Below, piece after piece: positions 1 through 11,900 of a stretch of 64,000 nucleotides of DNA. The notes under the pieces are model-generated. The model saw only the letters and a list, made by a program, of their open reading frames with translations, did no database searches and had not been told where the DNA came from. Made by a program: the position numbers and the translations under genes. Source of the DNA: Arthrobacter sp. B0490. GTDB lineage: Bacteria > Actinomycetota > Actinomycetes > Actinomycetales > Micrococcaceae. The stretch covers positions 248,001 through 312,000 of the forward strand of contig NZ_PJIR01000004.1 of the NCBI RefSeq assembly GCF_002929355.1, given 5' to 3'. Numbering within the stretch: the stretch's first letter is position 1; each line of letters begins with the position of its first letter.

Positions 1-156
1 GTAGTAGGTGAAGAGGAAATCCTCCACGGGGTGCTTCGCCCCGCGGGACCGCCGCTCCAGGTAGGGCCCGGCGAAGCGCTCCACACGGTCCTGGTGCTGC
101 CGCTCCCGGGACCGCCACTCGGCCTCGGCAAGGCGGGCGGGGACGACGGCGGGCAT
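1..156 (-). CDS. N-terminal fragment, 3-methyladenine DNA glycosylase-like protein (runs off left edge)
   Basis: The 52 visible residues start MPAVVPARLAEAEW and contain HPVEDFLFTYY. That motif, with an acidic and Arg-rich start, resembles the N-terminus of actinobacterial proteins commonly labelled 3-methyladenine DNA glycosylase. The rest of the gene lies outside the window, so no catalytic region can be checked. The start codon is the CAT complement at 154-156. The gene is divergent from the subtilase gene, with about 220 bp between the two starts. The reading frame and start are clear; the family name is tentative because it rests only on the short N-terminal match. Confidence 0.6.
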   Translation of the reverse strand, partial: MPAVVPARLAEAEWRSRERQHQDRVERFAGPYLERRSRGAKHPVEDFLFTYY

Positions 157-375
157 TGTTCCATTATCACCCGGCCCCGGATTGGTAAATGTCCTGTGTA
201 AATTCTGGGAAACGCGCCCGGATGAGTCTGGTCAGGGTGTGTTGCCTCGGGTAAGTTTGTGCTCGCCACGACGTCTGTGAGCGTTATCACAGGTGGGGGG
301 TCCTATCCAGGAGACCGTGGCATCGGGGGAACCGGCCCAGGCCGGCCCGCACTTTACGAGAGGCACTACCTTCTT

Positions 376-3300
376 ATGACACAACGGAGAAAAGCCGGTC
401 AGGGGCGCAGCACCCTGCGCGCTGCCACGGCTATCGTGCTGGGCCTGCCGTTACTGGTGACATCGACGGCCATCGCGCCCGCCGCCTTCGCGGCACCGGT
501 CCCGGCCACCTCGCTCACGCCCCAGAAGGCGCCGGCCAAGGAGCTGGACCCCGCGCAGTACCCCGACGGCAAGTACATCGTCGTGCTCGCCGACAAGCCC
601 GTCGCCACCTACGAGGGCGGCGTGGCCGGCATGGCACCGACGAAGCCCCAGGACGGCGCAAAGCTCGATGCCGCCGCAGCGAACGTGCAGCAGTACTCCG
701 AGTTCCTCGAGACCAAGCAGCAGGAAGTCGCCGCCGAGAAGAACGTCGACATCAAGCGCACCTACACGGCCGCGATCAACGGTTTCGCCGCGGACCTCAG
801 CACCGACCAGGCCGTCGAACTGGCCAAGAGCGACAAGGTGCTCCTCGTGGCACCGGATGTCGAGAACGCGCCGGACTACTCGAGCATCGACTTCCTCGGC
901 CTGAGCGGCAACAAGGGCATCTGGAAGAGCCAGTTCGGTGGCGAGAAGAACGCCGGCGCCGGGACCGTCGTCGGTGTCATCGACACGGGCTACGCGCCCG
1001 ACAACCCCTTCTTCGCCGGCAGCCCCGTCAAGCCGCTGAAGGGCAATTCCCAGCCCAAGGTGGGCGAGCCCTACCTCGACGCGACCGGCGAGATCGCCAT
1101 GCTCAAGTCCGACGGCAGCACCTTCGTCGGCGACTGCCAGGTCGGCGAGGGCTTCGACGGCAGCCTCTGCAACTCGAAGGTCGTCTCGGCCCAGTACTTC
1201 GCGGACGCGTTCCTCGCGAGTGTGCCCGAAGCCGACCGCGCACCCCAGGAAGTCCTCTCGCCCGTCGACATCGACAACCACGGCACGCACACGGCCAGCA
1301 CGGCCGCCGGCAACGCGGGTGTGACCCAGACCGTGGACGGCCGTAACTTCGGCGTCTCCTCGGGTGTCGCCCCGGCCGCCAAGATCTCCGTCTACAAGAC
1401 CTGCTGGGAGGACAACGACGCCGACACCGGTGGCTGCTACTCCTCCGCCGCCATCGATGCCATCAACCAGGCCATCCTCGACGGCGTCGACGTCCTCAAC
1501 TACTCGATCTCGGGCAGCACGACGACGACGACGGACCCCGTGTCCCTGGCGTTCCTCTCCGCCACGTCGGCGGGCATCTTCGTCGCCGCCTCGGCAGGCA
1601 ACTCCGGCCCCACGGCCAGCACCGTCAACCACGGCGCCCCGTGGATGACCACCGTCGCCGCCAGCACGTTCAACAACGAACTGCAGGGCACGGCCGAGTT
1701 CTCCGACGGCACCAAGTACCGCGGTGCCTCGATCATGCGCGCCGGCGTCCCCGCCAGCCCGGTCGTCCTCGCAGCCAACGCCGCTGCGGCGGGCGCGGTG
1801 TCGCCCCAGCTGTGCGGCCCCAACACCCTGGATCCCGCGAAGGTCGCCGGCAAGATCGTGGTCTGCGACCGCGGCGTCGTCGACCGCACCGCCAAGAGCG
1901 CCGAGGTCAAGCGCGGTGGCGGTGTGGGCATGATCCTCGTGAACCTCATCGACTCCTCGACGGACACCGACCAGCACGTCGTCCCCACGGTGCACGTCAA
2001 CGCCCCCGAGTCCCTCGAACTGAAGGCGAAGGTCGCGGCCAACCCGTCGCTCACGGTCGCCCTGAAGCCCACGGACACCACGGGCAAGCCCCTGCCGCCC
2101 GCACCGCAGGTCGCAGGGTTCTCCTCGCGCGGCCCGCTGCTCGCCACCGATTCCGATCTCCTGAAGCCGGACATCACGGCTCCCGGCGTGGCCGTCCTCG
2201 CGGGCGTCTCCACGGTCGGTTCCAACGGCGCCCAGTTCGGCTTCCTGTCCGGAACCTCCATGGCATCGCCCCACGTCGCCGGTCTCGGCGCCCTGGTGCT
2301 GAGCAAGAACCCCACCTGGTCGCCGGCGACCGTGAAGTCCGCCATGATGACCACCGCCTACCCGCTGAAGACCGCCACCGGCGGCGTCGAGACGGACGTC
2401 CTCGCCGTCGGCGCGGGCCACATCAACCCGGCCTCCGTCCTCAGCCCCGGACTGGTGTACGACCAGAGCGACGATGACTACCTGCGCTTCATCGCGGGCA
2501 CCGGCGTGGACCTCGGCATCGAGGGCCTCGAGCCCGTCGCCGCCAAGGACACCAACGTCCCGTCGTTCGCCCTCGGCAACCTGACCGGGCGCACCGAGGT
2601 GACCCGTACGGTCACCGCCGTCACCCCGGGCATCTACCGGGCAACCGCCAGCGTCCCCGGAGTGAAGGTCACGGTCACACCGTCGATCCTCAACTTCAGC
2701 GCCGCCGGCGAGACGCGCACGTTCAAGGTCTCCTTCGAGAACCAGACCGCGCCGTTCGGCAAGTTCGCCGCCGGTTCGCTCACCTGGGCCGGCCAGGGCA
2801 AGAAGGTCACCTCGCCGGTCGCCATCCGGCCCCAGGCCGTCAACGCTCCCGCAGAGGCTGCATTCACCTCCGCGGGCCCCGACGGCAGCGGCACGTTCGA
2901 CGTCACCTCCGGCACGAACAGCCCCATCAGGATGACGCTGCTGGGCCTCGCCAAGGCGGACTCGACCGCGATCAACCTGGTCCCCGGTGGCCTCGCCAAC
3001 GCGAACAACGCGTCCAACGCCGTCAAGGACGTCACCGTCCCCGCCGGCGCCCCGGTCGCGAAGTTCTCCGTCCTCTCCGGCGACCCGACCGCCGACTTCG
3101 ACATGTTCCTCATCACGCCCGCCGGTACCGTCACCCAGGTGGCGACGGCCGACGCGAGCGAGACGATCACGCTCGAGAAGCCGGCACCCGGCACCTACCG
3201 CATCATCGCCAACCTGTACGCCAGCACCGGCAATGCGCCGACCGCCGGCACCATCGACGCGGCGGTCCTGACGGGCACGGAGAAGAACGCGACGCTGACC

Positions 3301-3543
3301 CCCAACCCGCTCGTCCTGGCGAACGGCACCAAGGGCTCCGTGACCCTCAACTGGACCGGCCTCGCCGCCGGCTCCCACGTGGGCCGCGTGACCTACGAAG
3401 GGTCCTCGGCCGTGACCTACGTGACGGTCACCGTCGGCGGGGCGGGCACGGCCCCGGCGCCCGCAGCGCTGCCCACCGTCACCCCGGCGGACAAGCTCAT
3501 GACCGGTCCTCGCGAGACGACCACCCCGACCGGCGACAAGTAG
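376..3543 (+). CDS. Secreted subtilisin-like serine protease (S8 family) with PA domain
   Basis: A 1,055-residue secreted protease. Residues 1-40 form a signal peptide (RRK-rich start, hydrophobic core, AFA cleavage site). An inhibitor-I9-like propeptide follows (YIVVLADKPV). The catalytic triad is visible: Asp at about 202 (VIDTG), His at about 302 (NHGTHTAS) and Ser at about 628 (GTSMASPH). A protease-associated insert (GKIVVCDRGVVDRT) lies between His and Ser. The C-terminal 350 residues carry an Fn3-like domain and a beta-sandwich resembling a PPC domain. The frame is open upstream to 259, but 376 is chosen because it gives a proper signal peptide; a purine-rich GAGAGG lies 13 bases upstream. 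The protein is likely released to digest external protein. It has no cell-wall anchor. Confidence 0.93.
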   Translation: MTQRRKAGQGRSTLRAATAIVLGLPLLVTSTAIAPAAFAAPVPATSLTPQKAPAKELDPAQYPDGKYIVVLADKPVATYEGGVAGMAPTKPQDGAKLDAAAANVQQYSEFLETKQQEVAAEKNVDIKRTYTAAINGFAADLSTDQAVELAKSDKVLLVAPDVENAPDYSSIDFLGLSGNKGIWKSQFGGEKNAGAGTVVGVIDTGYAPDNPFFAGSPVKPLKGNSQPKVGEPYLDATGEIAMLKSDGSTFVGDCQVGEGFDGSLCNSKVVSAQYFADAFLASVPEADRAPQEVLSPVDIDNHGTHTASTAAGNAGVTQTVDGRNFGVSSGVAPAAKISVYKTCWEDNDADTGGCYSSAAIDAINQAILDGVDVLNYSISGSTTTTTDPVSLAFLSATSAGIFVAASAGNSGPTASTVNHGAPWMTTVAASTFNNELQGTAEFSDGTKYRGASIMRAGVPASPVVLAANAAAAGAVSPQLCGPNTLDPAKVAGKIVVCDRGVVDRTAKSAEVKRGGGVGMILVNLIDSSTDTDQHVVPTVHVNAPESLELKAKVAANPSLTVALKPTDTTGKPLPPAPQVAGFSSRGPLLATDSDLLKPDITAPGVAVLAGVSTVGSNGAQFGFLSGTSMASPHVAGLGALVLSKNPTWSPATVKSAMMTTAYPLKTATGGVETDVLAVGAGHINPASVLSPGLVYDQSDDDYLRFIAGTGVDLGIEGLEPVAAKDTNVPSFALGNLTGRTEVTRTVTAVTPGIYRATASVPGVKVTVTPSILNFSAAGETRTFKVSFENQTAPFGKFAAGSLTWAGQGKKVTSPVAIRPQAVNAPAEAAFTSAGPDGSGTFDVTSGTNSPIRMTLLGLAKADSTAINLVPGGLANANNASNAVKDVTVPAGAPVAKFSVLSGDPTADFDMFLITPAGTVTQVATADASETITLEKPAPGTYRIIANLYASTGNAPTAGTIDAAVLTGTEKNATLTPNPLVLANGTKGSVTLNWTGLAAGSHVGRVTYEGSSAVTYVTVTVGGAGTAPAPAALPTVTPADKLMTGPRETTTPTGDK

Positions 3544-3573
3544 GCACTCGGCACTACCCGCCCGGAACGGACC

Positions 3574-3606
3574 GAAGGCCGGTGGATCAACGATCCACCG
3601 GCCTTC
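3574..3606 (+). terminator. Terminator hairpin of the subtilase gene
   Basis: A perfect 15-bp inverted repeat (GAAGGCCGGTGGATC and its complement) with a 3-base loop begins 30 bases after the protease stop codon. There is no long T-tract, as is usual in high-GC actinobacteria. The 217 bases between this hairpin and the lysC stop hold no supported gene. Confidence 0.8.
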
Positions 3607-3660
3607 TCCATGTCCGCGGTCCCCTGGACGGCTCGGACCGGAGGGTGCGAGCGAGGCTTC

Positions 3661-3706
3661 GTTCCCACGGGCGTCGAACGGTGGGAACGGTGGGAACGGT
3701 CCCACC
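3661..3706. repeat. Short GTGGGAAC repeats forming a possible hairpin downstream of lysC
   Basis: GTTCCCAC at 3661-3668 is followed by two tandem GTGGGAAC copies (3681-3688, 3690-3697) and CCCACC at 3701-3706. On the minus strand this can fold into more than one small hairpin just past the lysC stop. It may serve as the lysC terminator, but the stems are only 6-8 bp. Confidence 0.35.
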
Positions 3707-3823
3707 GGGACGGCCCCGGGAACGGGATCGACGACGAGCGGGTGAGATCGACGGCGACGGCGGGGCGGCGCCACCGCGACGGAGGGCGGGACCTCCGACG
3801 ACGGCGGACGAGAAGTCCGCGGG

Positions 3824-5110
<1,287 letters not shown>

Positions 5111-5336
5111 GCACTCGCTCACTGGGGATGACGGCGGCAACTCGCCGTACTGGCTGGGATCCAGGGGCGGCAGCACCGGCGCCTCGGGGACGCGGACGGA
5201 AGTCCGGCGCCCGTGCAAGTCTAGCGGGGGGCTGTTTGCGTGCTCAAAGTCCGGGTCCGATTAAGAACGGGCCGCGGGATGATCGTTCCGGGCCATCCTG
5301 CGGGCCGAACGCCGCCGTGTCGCCTACGCTCGTACC

Positions 5337-6269
5337 ATGACCGACGAATTTGGGGGAATCGTTGTCGAGGGCGTTGCCAGGAGCTTCGGTTCCGTGCAGG
5401 CGATCCGCGACATCGATTTCGTGGCCCCGCCCGGGGAGGTGACCGCTCTGATCGGTCCCAACGGCTCCGGCAAGACGACCCTGCTGCTGATGATGGCGAG
5501 CCTCCTGGCGCCCGATCTCGGCACCATCCGGGTGGCGGGGTTCGACCCCGTCACGCAGCCCGCCGAGGTCAGGAGCCGGATCGGCTGGATGCCGGACACC
5601 CTCGGCGTCTGGGAGTCCCTCACCGCCTTCGAAGTGCTGAAGACCGTCGGCGCCCTCTACGGCATGAGCGCCGCGGACAGCGCCCGGCGTGCCGACGAAC
5701 TGCTGGTCACCGTCCACCTCACCGAGTTCGGCCGGCAGCCCGCCCGGGTCCTCTCCCGGGGGCAGCAGCAGCGGCTCAGCCTCGCCCGCGCCCTGATCCA
5801 CGACCCGCAGGTGCTGCTCCTGGACGAACCCGCCTCCGGGCTCGACCCCGGGTCACGGGTGGAGCTGAGGTCCCTCCTGCGCTCCCTGGCCGCCGCCGGC
5901 AAGACCGTCGTCGTGTCGAGCCACGTCCTGTCGGAGCTGGACGAGATCGCCGACCGCGCGGTCTTCGTCAGCCGCGGCCGGTCGGTCAAGAGCCAGACGC
6001 TCGACGAGGCCGGCAGCCAGGCACGCCGCTACTACGTCCAGGCGGAGCCCATGACGGCGCTCGCCGCGGCCCTGCAGAGCTACGGGGTCCGCTTCGAGAA
6101 GCGCGGGGACTCCCGGCGCGAGGAGTTCCTCGTCCAGCTGGGCAGCACGGCGGAAGCCTCCTGGCTGCTCCGCACCCTGGTGCTGGCCGACGTCGTCATC
6201 ACCGCCTTCGCACCAGCCGGGGGCGCCCTCGAGGAGACCTACATGAGCCTGGATACGGACCGACTATGA
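5337..6269 (+). CDS. ABC transporter ATP-binding protein
   Basis: A 310-residue ATPase subunit. Walker A is GPNGSGKTT (about residues 40-48), the signature is LSRGQQQRLSLARAL, and Walker B is VLLLDEPASGLD followed by the VVSSHVLSE switch region. The C-terminal 90 residues are the usual extension of ABC-2-type exporters. The stop overlaps the next gene's start (ATGA at 6266-6269), so the two are translationally coupled and form one exporter. The substrate cannot be told. It is divergent from lysC across about 226 bp that hold the promoters but no gene. Confidence 0.93.
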   Translation: MTDEFGGIVVEGVARSFGSVQAIRDIDFVAPPGEVTALIGPNGSGKTTLLLMMASLLAPDLGTIRVAGFDPVTQPAEVRSRIGWMPDTLGVWESLTAFEVLKTVGALYGMSAADSARRADELLVTVHLTEFGRQPARVLSRGQQQRLSLARALIHDPQVLLLDEPASGLDPGSRVELRSLLRSLAAAGKTVVVSSHVLSELDEIADRAVFVSRGRSVKSQTLDEAGSQARRYYVQAEPMTALAAALQSYGVRFEKRGDSRREEFLVQLGSTAEASWLLRTLVLADVVITAFAPAGGALEETYMSLDTDRL

Positions 6270-7396
6270 GCACAGTGACCGAACCCTCGACACCGCAGCC
6301 TGTCCACTCCTCGACCCGGCTGCCCTTCCGGTCCGCGGTCCGCACCGTGTTCTCGCTCGAGATGCGGCAGCGCCTGCGCGGCAAGGGCTGGTACTGGATG
6401 CTCGCCATCTGGTTCGTCGTGATCGCGTTCATCTTCGTCCTCGGCACGGCGTTCCTCGCCACGACGGACAACGAGGGCGGGATCCTCTTCGACCTGGTGG
6501 TCGGCTTCGTGCTGCTGTTCGGCCTGCTCGTCGCGCCGGGACTGTCCGCGAATGCCGTCAACGGGGACCGGGCGGGCGGCACGCTCGCGATCCTGCAGGT
6601 GACCCTCCTGACCCCCGGGCAGCTGCTCTTCGGCAAGTGGCTCGCCTCCTGGGTGGGATCGCTCGCGTTCCTCGTCCTCAGCAGCCCGTTCATCCTCTGG
6701 GCTTTGGCGCTGGGAGGAGTGGACGCCGCGGAGGCCCTGGTCTCCCTGCTCATGCTGGCGGTGGAGCTGGGCGTCGTCTGCGCGATCGGTGTCGGCGTCT
6801 CGGCGCTGGCCAACCGGCCCCTGTTCTCGATCGTCAGCACGTACATGCTGGTGGCCCTGCTGGCGGTCGGCACCGTGATCGTCTTCGGCCTGAGCACCAC
6901 GCTCGTGATGGAGGAGCGCACCGTGCGGTCGTCGTACTACACCTATCCGGAGAGCAGCCTCGACAGCATGGGCGTCCCGGACCCGGAAGCCGAGGCGGTG
7001 TGCCAGTCACAGACCTACACCGCCGAGCTGCCGGACACGCAGTACATCGCGTGGATCCTCGCGGCCAATCCGTTCGTCGTGGTCGCCGACGCCGTGCCGT
7101 ACAAGATCCCGGACGTGCCCGCGACCGTCCCGGGGCCGGGCGGCACGGGCAGCTTCTACTCGCCGGGCGTCATGGAGACGGTCAGTCAGGGTGTGCGCTC
7201 AGCCCAGGCGGGGCCGGACCTCGACGTCACCTGCGAGGAGTCGATGCTGGGGCGCCAGCCGCTCCCGCAGGGGGTGCCGATCTGGCCCCTCGGCCTCGGA
7301 CTCCAGCTGCTCCTCGCCGGCGCCCTCCTGCTCATGGCGCGCCGGAGGCTGACGATGCCTGCCCGGCGCCTCGCACAGGGGACACGCATCGCCTGA
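6266..7396 (+). CDS. ABC-2 type transporter permease
   Basis: A 376-residue membrane partner of the preceding ATPase. Hydrophobic segments are visible at about residues 45-65 (MLAIWFVVIAFIFVLG), 75-100, 130-155, 165-185 and 190-215. A large polar external loop of about 120 residues follows (rich in Tyr, Pro and Gly, with two Cys), then a final segment near the C-terminus (LGLGLQLLLAGALLLMA). This matches ABC-2 permeases. The frame is open further upstream, but ATG 6266 overlapping the ATPase stop is the natural start. The gene converges on recR, with only 12 bases between stops. Confidence 0.88.
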   Translation: MSTVTEPSTPQPVHSSTRLPFRSAVRTVFSLEMRQRLRGKGWYWMLAIWFVVIAFIFVLGTAFLATTDNEGGILFDLVVGFVLLFGLLVAPGLSANAVNGDRAGGTLAILQVTLLTPGQLLFGKWLASWVGSLAFLVLSSPFILWALALGGVDAAEALVSLLMLAVELGVVCAIGVGVSALANRPLFSIVSTYMLVALLAVGTVIVFGLSTTLVMEERTVRSSYYTYPESSLDSMGVPDPEAEAVCQSQTYTAELPDTQYIAWILAANPFVVVADAVPYKIPDVPATVPGPGGTGSFYSPGVMETVSQGVRSAQAGPDLDVTCEESMLGRQPLPQGVPIWPLGLGLQLLLAGALLLMARRRLTMPARRLAQGTRIA

Positions 7397-7408
7397 TGCG
7401 GGGTGGGG

Positions 7409-8005
7409 TCAGGACATGGCCCGGCGGCCCTCGAAGGCCCGTCCGAGGGTCACCTCGTCGGCGTACTCCAGGTCTCCGCCCACCGGCAGGCCGGAGGCGA
7501 GCCGGGTCACCGGGATGCCGATGGTCTTGAGCATGCGCACGAGGTAGGTGGCCGTCGCCTCCCCCTCGAGGTTGGGATCGGTCGCGATGATGATCTCCTG
7601 GACCTTCTCGTCCGAGAGGCGGGCGAGCAGTTCGCGGATGCGCAGCTGGTCTGGGCCCACACCGGCGATCGGATTGATCGCGCCTCCGAGGACGTGGTAC
7701 CTGCCGCGGAAGGAGCGGGTGCGCTCCACGGCGATCACGTCCTTGGACTCCTCGACCACGCAGATCATGGACGGATCGCGGCGCGGATCGCGGCAGATGA
7801 CGCACTTGTCCTGTTCCGCGACGTTGCCGCAGACGGTGCAGAACTTCACGCGCTCCTTGACGGTGGTGATCGCGGTGACGAGGCGCTGCATGTCCTCACC
7901 GTCCGCCTCGAGGATGTGGAACGCGAGGCGCTGCGCCGATTTCGGTCCTACCCCGGGCAGTCGTCCGAGCTCGTCGATCAGCTCCTGCACTGCGCCTTCG
8001 TACAC
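7409..8005 (-). CDS. recR: Recombination mediator RecR
   Basis: A 198-residue DNA repair protein that works with RecF/RecO to load RecA at gaps. The helix-hairpin-helix ([17 protein letters not shown]), the C4 zinc finger (Cys56, 59, 68, 71) and the Toprim segment ([14 protein letters not shown]) are all visible, ending EGRRAMS. The start is a GTG at 8005 preceded by AGAGGG, since family members begin (M)[19 protein letters not shown]. dnaX lies further upstream on the same strand, as in many bacteria, but here a RibD-C gene separates them. Confidence 0.96.
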   Translation of the reverse strand: MYEGAVQELIDELGRLPGVGPKSAQRLAFHILEADGEDMQRLVTAITTVKERVKFCTVCGNVAEQDKCVICRDPRRDPSMICVVEESKDVIAVERTRSFRGRYHVLGGAINPIAGVGPDQLRIRELLARLSDEKVQEIIIATDPNLEGEATATYLVRMLKTIGIPVTRLASGLPVGGDLEYADEVTLGRAFEGRRAMS

Positions 8006-8134
8006 GGTGGTTCCCTCTTCTGCTGATCTGGTCGGCCGGTGACGTCGACGCCCCCGGCATGCTGCGCGCCCGCCCGCGGAGGGCGGGTGAGCGCTCTTCC
8101 ATTGTCCGCCCTGCGGAGCCGCGGGCGGGTCACA

Positions 8135-8156
8135 CCACGGCGCGATTACGCCGTGG
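8135..8156 (-). terminator. Hairpin overlapping the stop of the RibD-C gene
   Basis: A perfect 8-bp stem (CCACGGCG and its complement) with a 6-base loop overlaps the stop codon of the gene ending at 8146. It is a plausible terminator or transcript 3' end upstream of recR. There is no T-tract. Confidence 0.45.
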
Positions 8157-8820
8157 GCATCACCCGGTCCGTCGGGCGGGTGAGGACCAGATGGAGGACC
8201 CCGGACGGCGAGGGGGTGGCCTCGATGTCGAAGCGTTGTTCGAGCCCCTCCAGTCCGTCCCACAGCCGTTCGCCGCGGCCCAGGACGATCGGCACGAGGA
8301 CGACGTGCAGGTAGTCGATCAGGTCGGCCTCGAGGAACTGCCGGACGGTGGCGACGCCGCCTCCGATCCGGACGTCGAGACCGCCGGCCAGGGCGCGGGC
8401 CTGCTCGAGCGCGGAGACGGGGTCCGCGTCCACGAAATGGAAGGTCGTGCCGCCGTCCATCTCGAGGACCGGCCGCGGATGGTGTGTGAGCACGACGACG
8501 GGGGTGTGGAAGACAGGGTCGTCGCCCCACCACCCCTTCCACTCCTCGTCCTCCCAGGCGCCGCGCTGGGGGCCGAACTTGTTGCGCCCCATGATCTCCA
8601 CGCCGATCCCGGACCCCCACGACCCAGCGAACGCGTCGTCCACGCCGCGGGATCCGGCGCCTTCGCCCGGGAGGCCCATCTCGCGGAACGTGCGCGTGCC
8701 GACGGCCCACTGCATCAGCCGTGAACCTGCGTGGCCGAACGGGGCATCGAGTTGCTGGCCCTCACCCGTGCCGAATCCGTCGAGGGAGATCGAGAAGTTG
8801 TGGACGCGGACGAGGGACAT
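8146..8820 (-). CDS. Dihydrofolate reductase-like protein (RibD C-terminal domain)
   Basis: A 224-residue protein of the RibD_C/DHFR-like fold. It begins [20 protein letters not shown], the typical first strand, and contains [22 protein letters not shown] and [21 protein letters not shown] with a late [17 protein letters not shown] segment for NADPH binding. Such stand-alone proteins reduce unidentified pterin- or pyrimidine-like substrates with NADPH. A strong AGGAGA lies 5 bases before the ATG. It sits between recR and dnaX with no evident functional tie to either. Confidence 0.88.
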   Translation of the reverse strand: MSLVRVHNFSISLDGFGTGEGQQLDAPFGHAGSRLMQWAVGTRTFREMGLPGEGAGSRGVDDAFAGSWGSGIGVEIMGRNKFGPQRGAWEDEEWKGWWGDDPVFHTPVVVLTHHPRPVLEMDGGTTFHFVDADPVSALEQARALAGGLDVRIGGGVATVRQFLEADLIDYLHVVLVPIVLGRGERLWDGLEGLEQRFDIEATPSPSGVLHLVLTRPTDRVMPTA

Positions 8821-8932
8821 GTCATCTCCTGGTGCTTGTCGTTCGCCCTGACCCTAGACCTACCGATGCCGACGACTCAAGACCGAGGGCCGCTGGTCCT
8901 CCGCCCTGGCCTGGGCAGTGCGCAAGCGGGTG

Positions 8933-11900
8933 TCACTGGCCGTCGATGCTGCGTTCCTCGACGAGCCGTCCGTTGAGGATGCGCTCGATCGCCGTCCGGC
9001 CCACGAGTCCGGACTCCTCGAGCGTCTCGTCGTCCGCGCTGGGCTCGTCCTCGACGAACCGGCGGTCGGCGGCGCCCCGCGCGGCCGCGGCTTCCTCGGC
9101 CCGCTTCCGCTCGGCCTCGTCGAGGAGCTGCTGGTATCGGCTGATCGGTTTCTGCCGGATGTTCTCGGCGGGCGCCGGGCGGTCGGGTGCAGCAGTACCG
9201 TTCGATCCGGTGGCCGCGGCGGGTCCGGCGGGCGCGTCCGGGACAGGTCCCCGTGGTCCGGTGCCTGCCACGCCTCGCGGCGGCGCGGGCGACAACGGCA
9301 CCGTGGAGTCGGGCGACGTCGGGGCCACGGGAGGGCTCCACACCACTGATCGCGACGGCTCCGGTCCGGCGGTCCGCGCCGCCGCTTTGGGGGCGTGCTG
9401 CGGCCCAGCCGCCGGAGCGGCGGCGGACGGAGGCGCGGCCTTGGCCGGGACCTCCGTACGCGCTGCCGCCGGAGAGGCTGCCGGGCGTGCCGGCGCAGCC
9501 CCCTGCGGCTCCCTGGGGCGGCGGTCGTACGGATCCTCGGGAACCGGGCCCCAGTCGCCCCCCGGGTCGAAGGCCTCCTCGGGGGGCTCGACGAGCGCCC
9601 AGGAGTCGTCGGACATCGACGGATCCCACGCGCTGACGGCCTCGGACGCAGGGGGTTCGGAGGAGGCGGTCGGGCCGGCACCGCGACCGTCCCCGCGGCG
9701 GGGACCCGAGCCGCTGGGCCGGTGCTGCCGGCCGGTGCTGCCTGCGGTCCTGTCCTGGGGACCTGGAGCGTCGCCCGAGCGGGCTCCTCCGGGCGCAGGC
9801 CGCGCCGCCGGATGGCTGCCGGAGCGGGACGGCATGGAGGGTGTCTGTCCGCCGGCCACGGGAGTACCGCCCGGAGCGGCACCTGCGGACGGGGGCGCTG
9901 CAGGAGCCGTGGCCACGGATTCCGGCGTACCGGGGCCGGGACCGCCGGCAGCGGCTGGAGCCGTTGTCGTTCGTGGTGGTGCCGCGCTTACGGATGCATC
10001 GGGGCTGGAAGCACCTGCCGTGGGCGGTGCGGCGGCCGGCGTATCGGCGCGCTCCTGGGAGTCGCCGGGCGACGGAGCGCCCGCAGGCGTCTCGCTGCGC
10101 TCCTGCGGCGTTCCACCCGCGGAGGGCTGGTTGCCAGCCATACTGAGAGCGGGTCCGGAGCGCCGGGGCGTCCCGTCGGCTGTCCCTGCGTCCGCAGGAG
10201 CCTGCGCTCCGCCGGGCCGGGCACCCTCGGCCGCAGTGCGGGCGGCCGCGGGCACAGGAGTAGCGAGGCCCGGGTTACTGCCCGGAGCCGCCTGGCTGGC
10301 CGGTACTTTTGGGCCCGACTCACCCGCCCCGCCGGCGTCGTGGACCGCCTCGATGGAACACGTCAGTCCTAGGACCGTGTGGATGGCCTGCTTCACGTTG
10401 TCCACGTGGGGTCCTCGCTGGAACCCGATGGCGTTGCCCTGGTTCGCGAAGGCCAGGACCAGCTGGTTGCCCTCGAAGGAGCGTGGCTTCGCGGAGACGT
10501 TGACGATCAGCCAGGTGGCCCGCTTGATCCGCGCGACCTCGTCCATGATCTCGGGCCAGGCGCGGCGGATCATCTCGACGCTGCCTCCGGAGCCGCTCGG
10601 TTGACCCTGCGGACCGGACTGACCCTGCTCCGGGCGCCGTGCATCCTGCTGCGGCCGGCCGTGCTCCGGAGCGCTTCGCGACGGTTCCTGTGGTGCTGCC
10701 TGTGGTGCTGCCGCGGGCGCTTCCTGCGGTCGGGAGGGCGCACCCCAGGACGGCCCTGTGCTCTCGCCGCGGACCGGGGCCCCGTTCCCCGGTGCACCGG
10801 GTTCGTCGGGACGCCGACCATGCTCGGCAGCTGCCTGCCGGGGGGCCGTGGGGTCCTGTCCCCGCGCGTCGTCCCGCGCAGGAGTGCGCTCGCCGTCGGA
10901 GTGCCGGGCGCCCAGGGGTGCCTGCGTCGAGGGCTGTTCCGGCGGGGGTCCCGACGCGGCAGGAGGGGCCGCAGGGTCGGCAGCGGCGGAATCCACGGCC
11001 GTCCGCTCGGCCGCCGGCTCGCCCGTCCGCCCGTCCGTCTGCACTCCCGGATCCGGCGCTGCAGCGGGCGCTGCAGCCGCCGGTGCCGCCGGTGACGCGT
11101 CGCCGGTTCGTACGGGCTCGCCGGTCGTCGGCTGTCCTGCCGGACGGTCCTTCTGTTCGGAGTCGGCGAATGCGGAGTCGGTGGACACACCCCAGCTCCC
11201 GCCCCAGTCGGGCGACGAATCCTCAGGGGCACCCGCTCCACCCGGCCGGCTGCCGCGGGATGCGGCCGGGACGGCGGGGGAGTGTGCGCCCGGGACGGCG
11301 GCCGCGGGAGCTGCCGGGTCGGCGGACGGCAACGACCAGCGGGCCGCAGCCTCTTCTGCTGTCCTGGGCACATCGAGACGCGGGCGGGCGGGCGCTTTCG
11401 GTGTCTCCTCGGGCTCTGCCGCGGGAGTGCCCGAGGCGTACTCGAGGCGGCGTTCGATGCGGTCGACCCGGGCGAGGGTGCCGCGCACGGTGGCGTCCGC
11501 TGCCGGAAGCAGCAGGCGGGCGCACAGGAGCTCGAGGTGCAGCCGGGGCGAGGTGGCGCCCGTCATCTCGGTGAGTGCGGTGTTGGTGACGTCGGCTGCC
11601 CGGGAGAGTTCCCCGGCGCCGAGCTGGTTCGCCTGGGCTCGCATGCGGTTCAGCTGGTCGTCCGGGACACCGCGAAGGATCGACGACGCTCCCTCCGGGA
11701 CGGCGTTGATGACGATGAGGTCGCGGAAACGCTCCAGCAGGTCCTCGACGAAGCGGCGGGGGTCGTGCCCCGTCTGGATCACGCGGTCGACGGCGTTGAA
11801 CACCGTGGCGGCGTCCTCGGCCGCGACGGACTCGACGACGTCGTCGAGGAGCGTGGCGTGCGTGTAGCCGAGGAGCGAGACCGCGAGCTCGTAGTCGAGT

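Noticed and set aside
259..375. An upstream start for the subtilase, adding 39 residues
   Set aside because: The extension has no signal peptide character, while ATG 376 gives a normal signal sequence and a nearby purine-rich site.
451..3774. A long open reading frame of over 1,000 codons opposite the subtilase gene
   Set aside because: It has an Arg/Gly/Asp/Val-rich composition with no recognisable motif, and the plus-strand protease explains the sequence. High-GC DNA commonly gives such shadow frames.
3544..3823. An asd gene or remnant after lysC
   Set aside because: The gap has no aspartate-semialdehyde dehydrogenase motif in any frame; only a terminator and short repeats are present.
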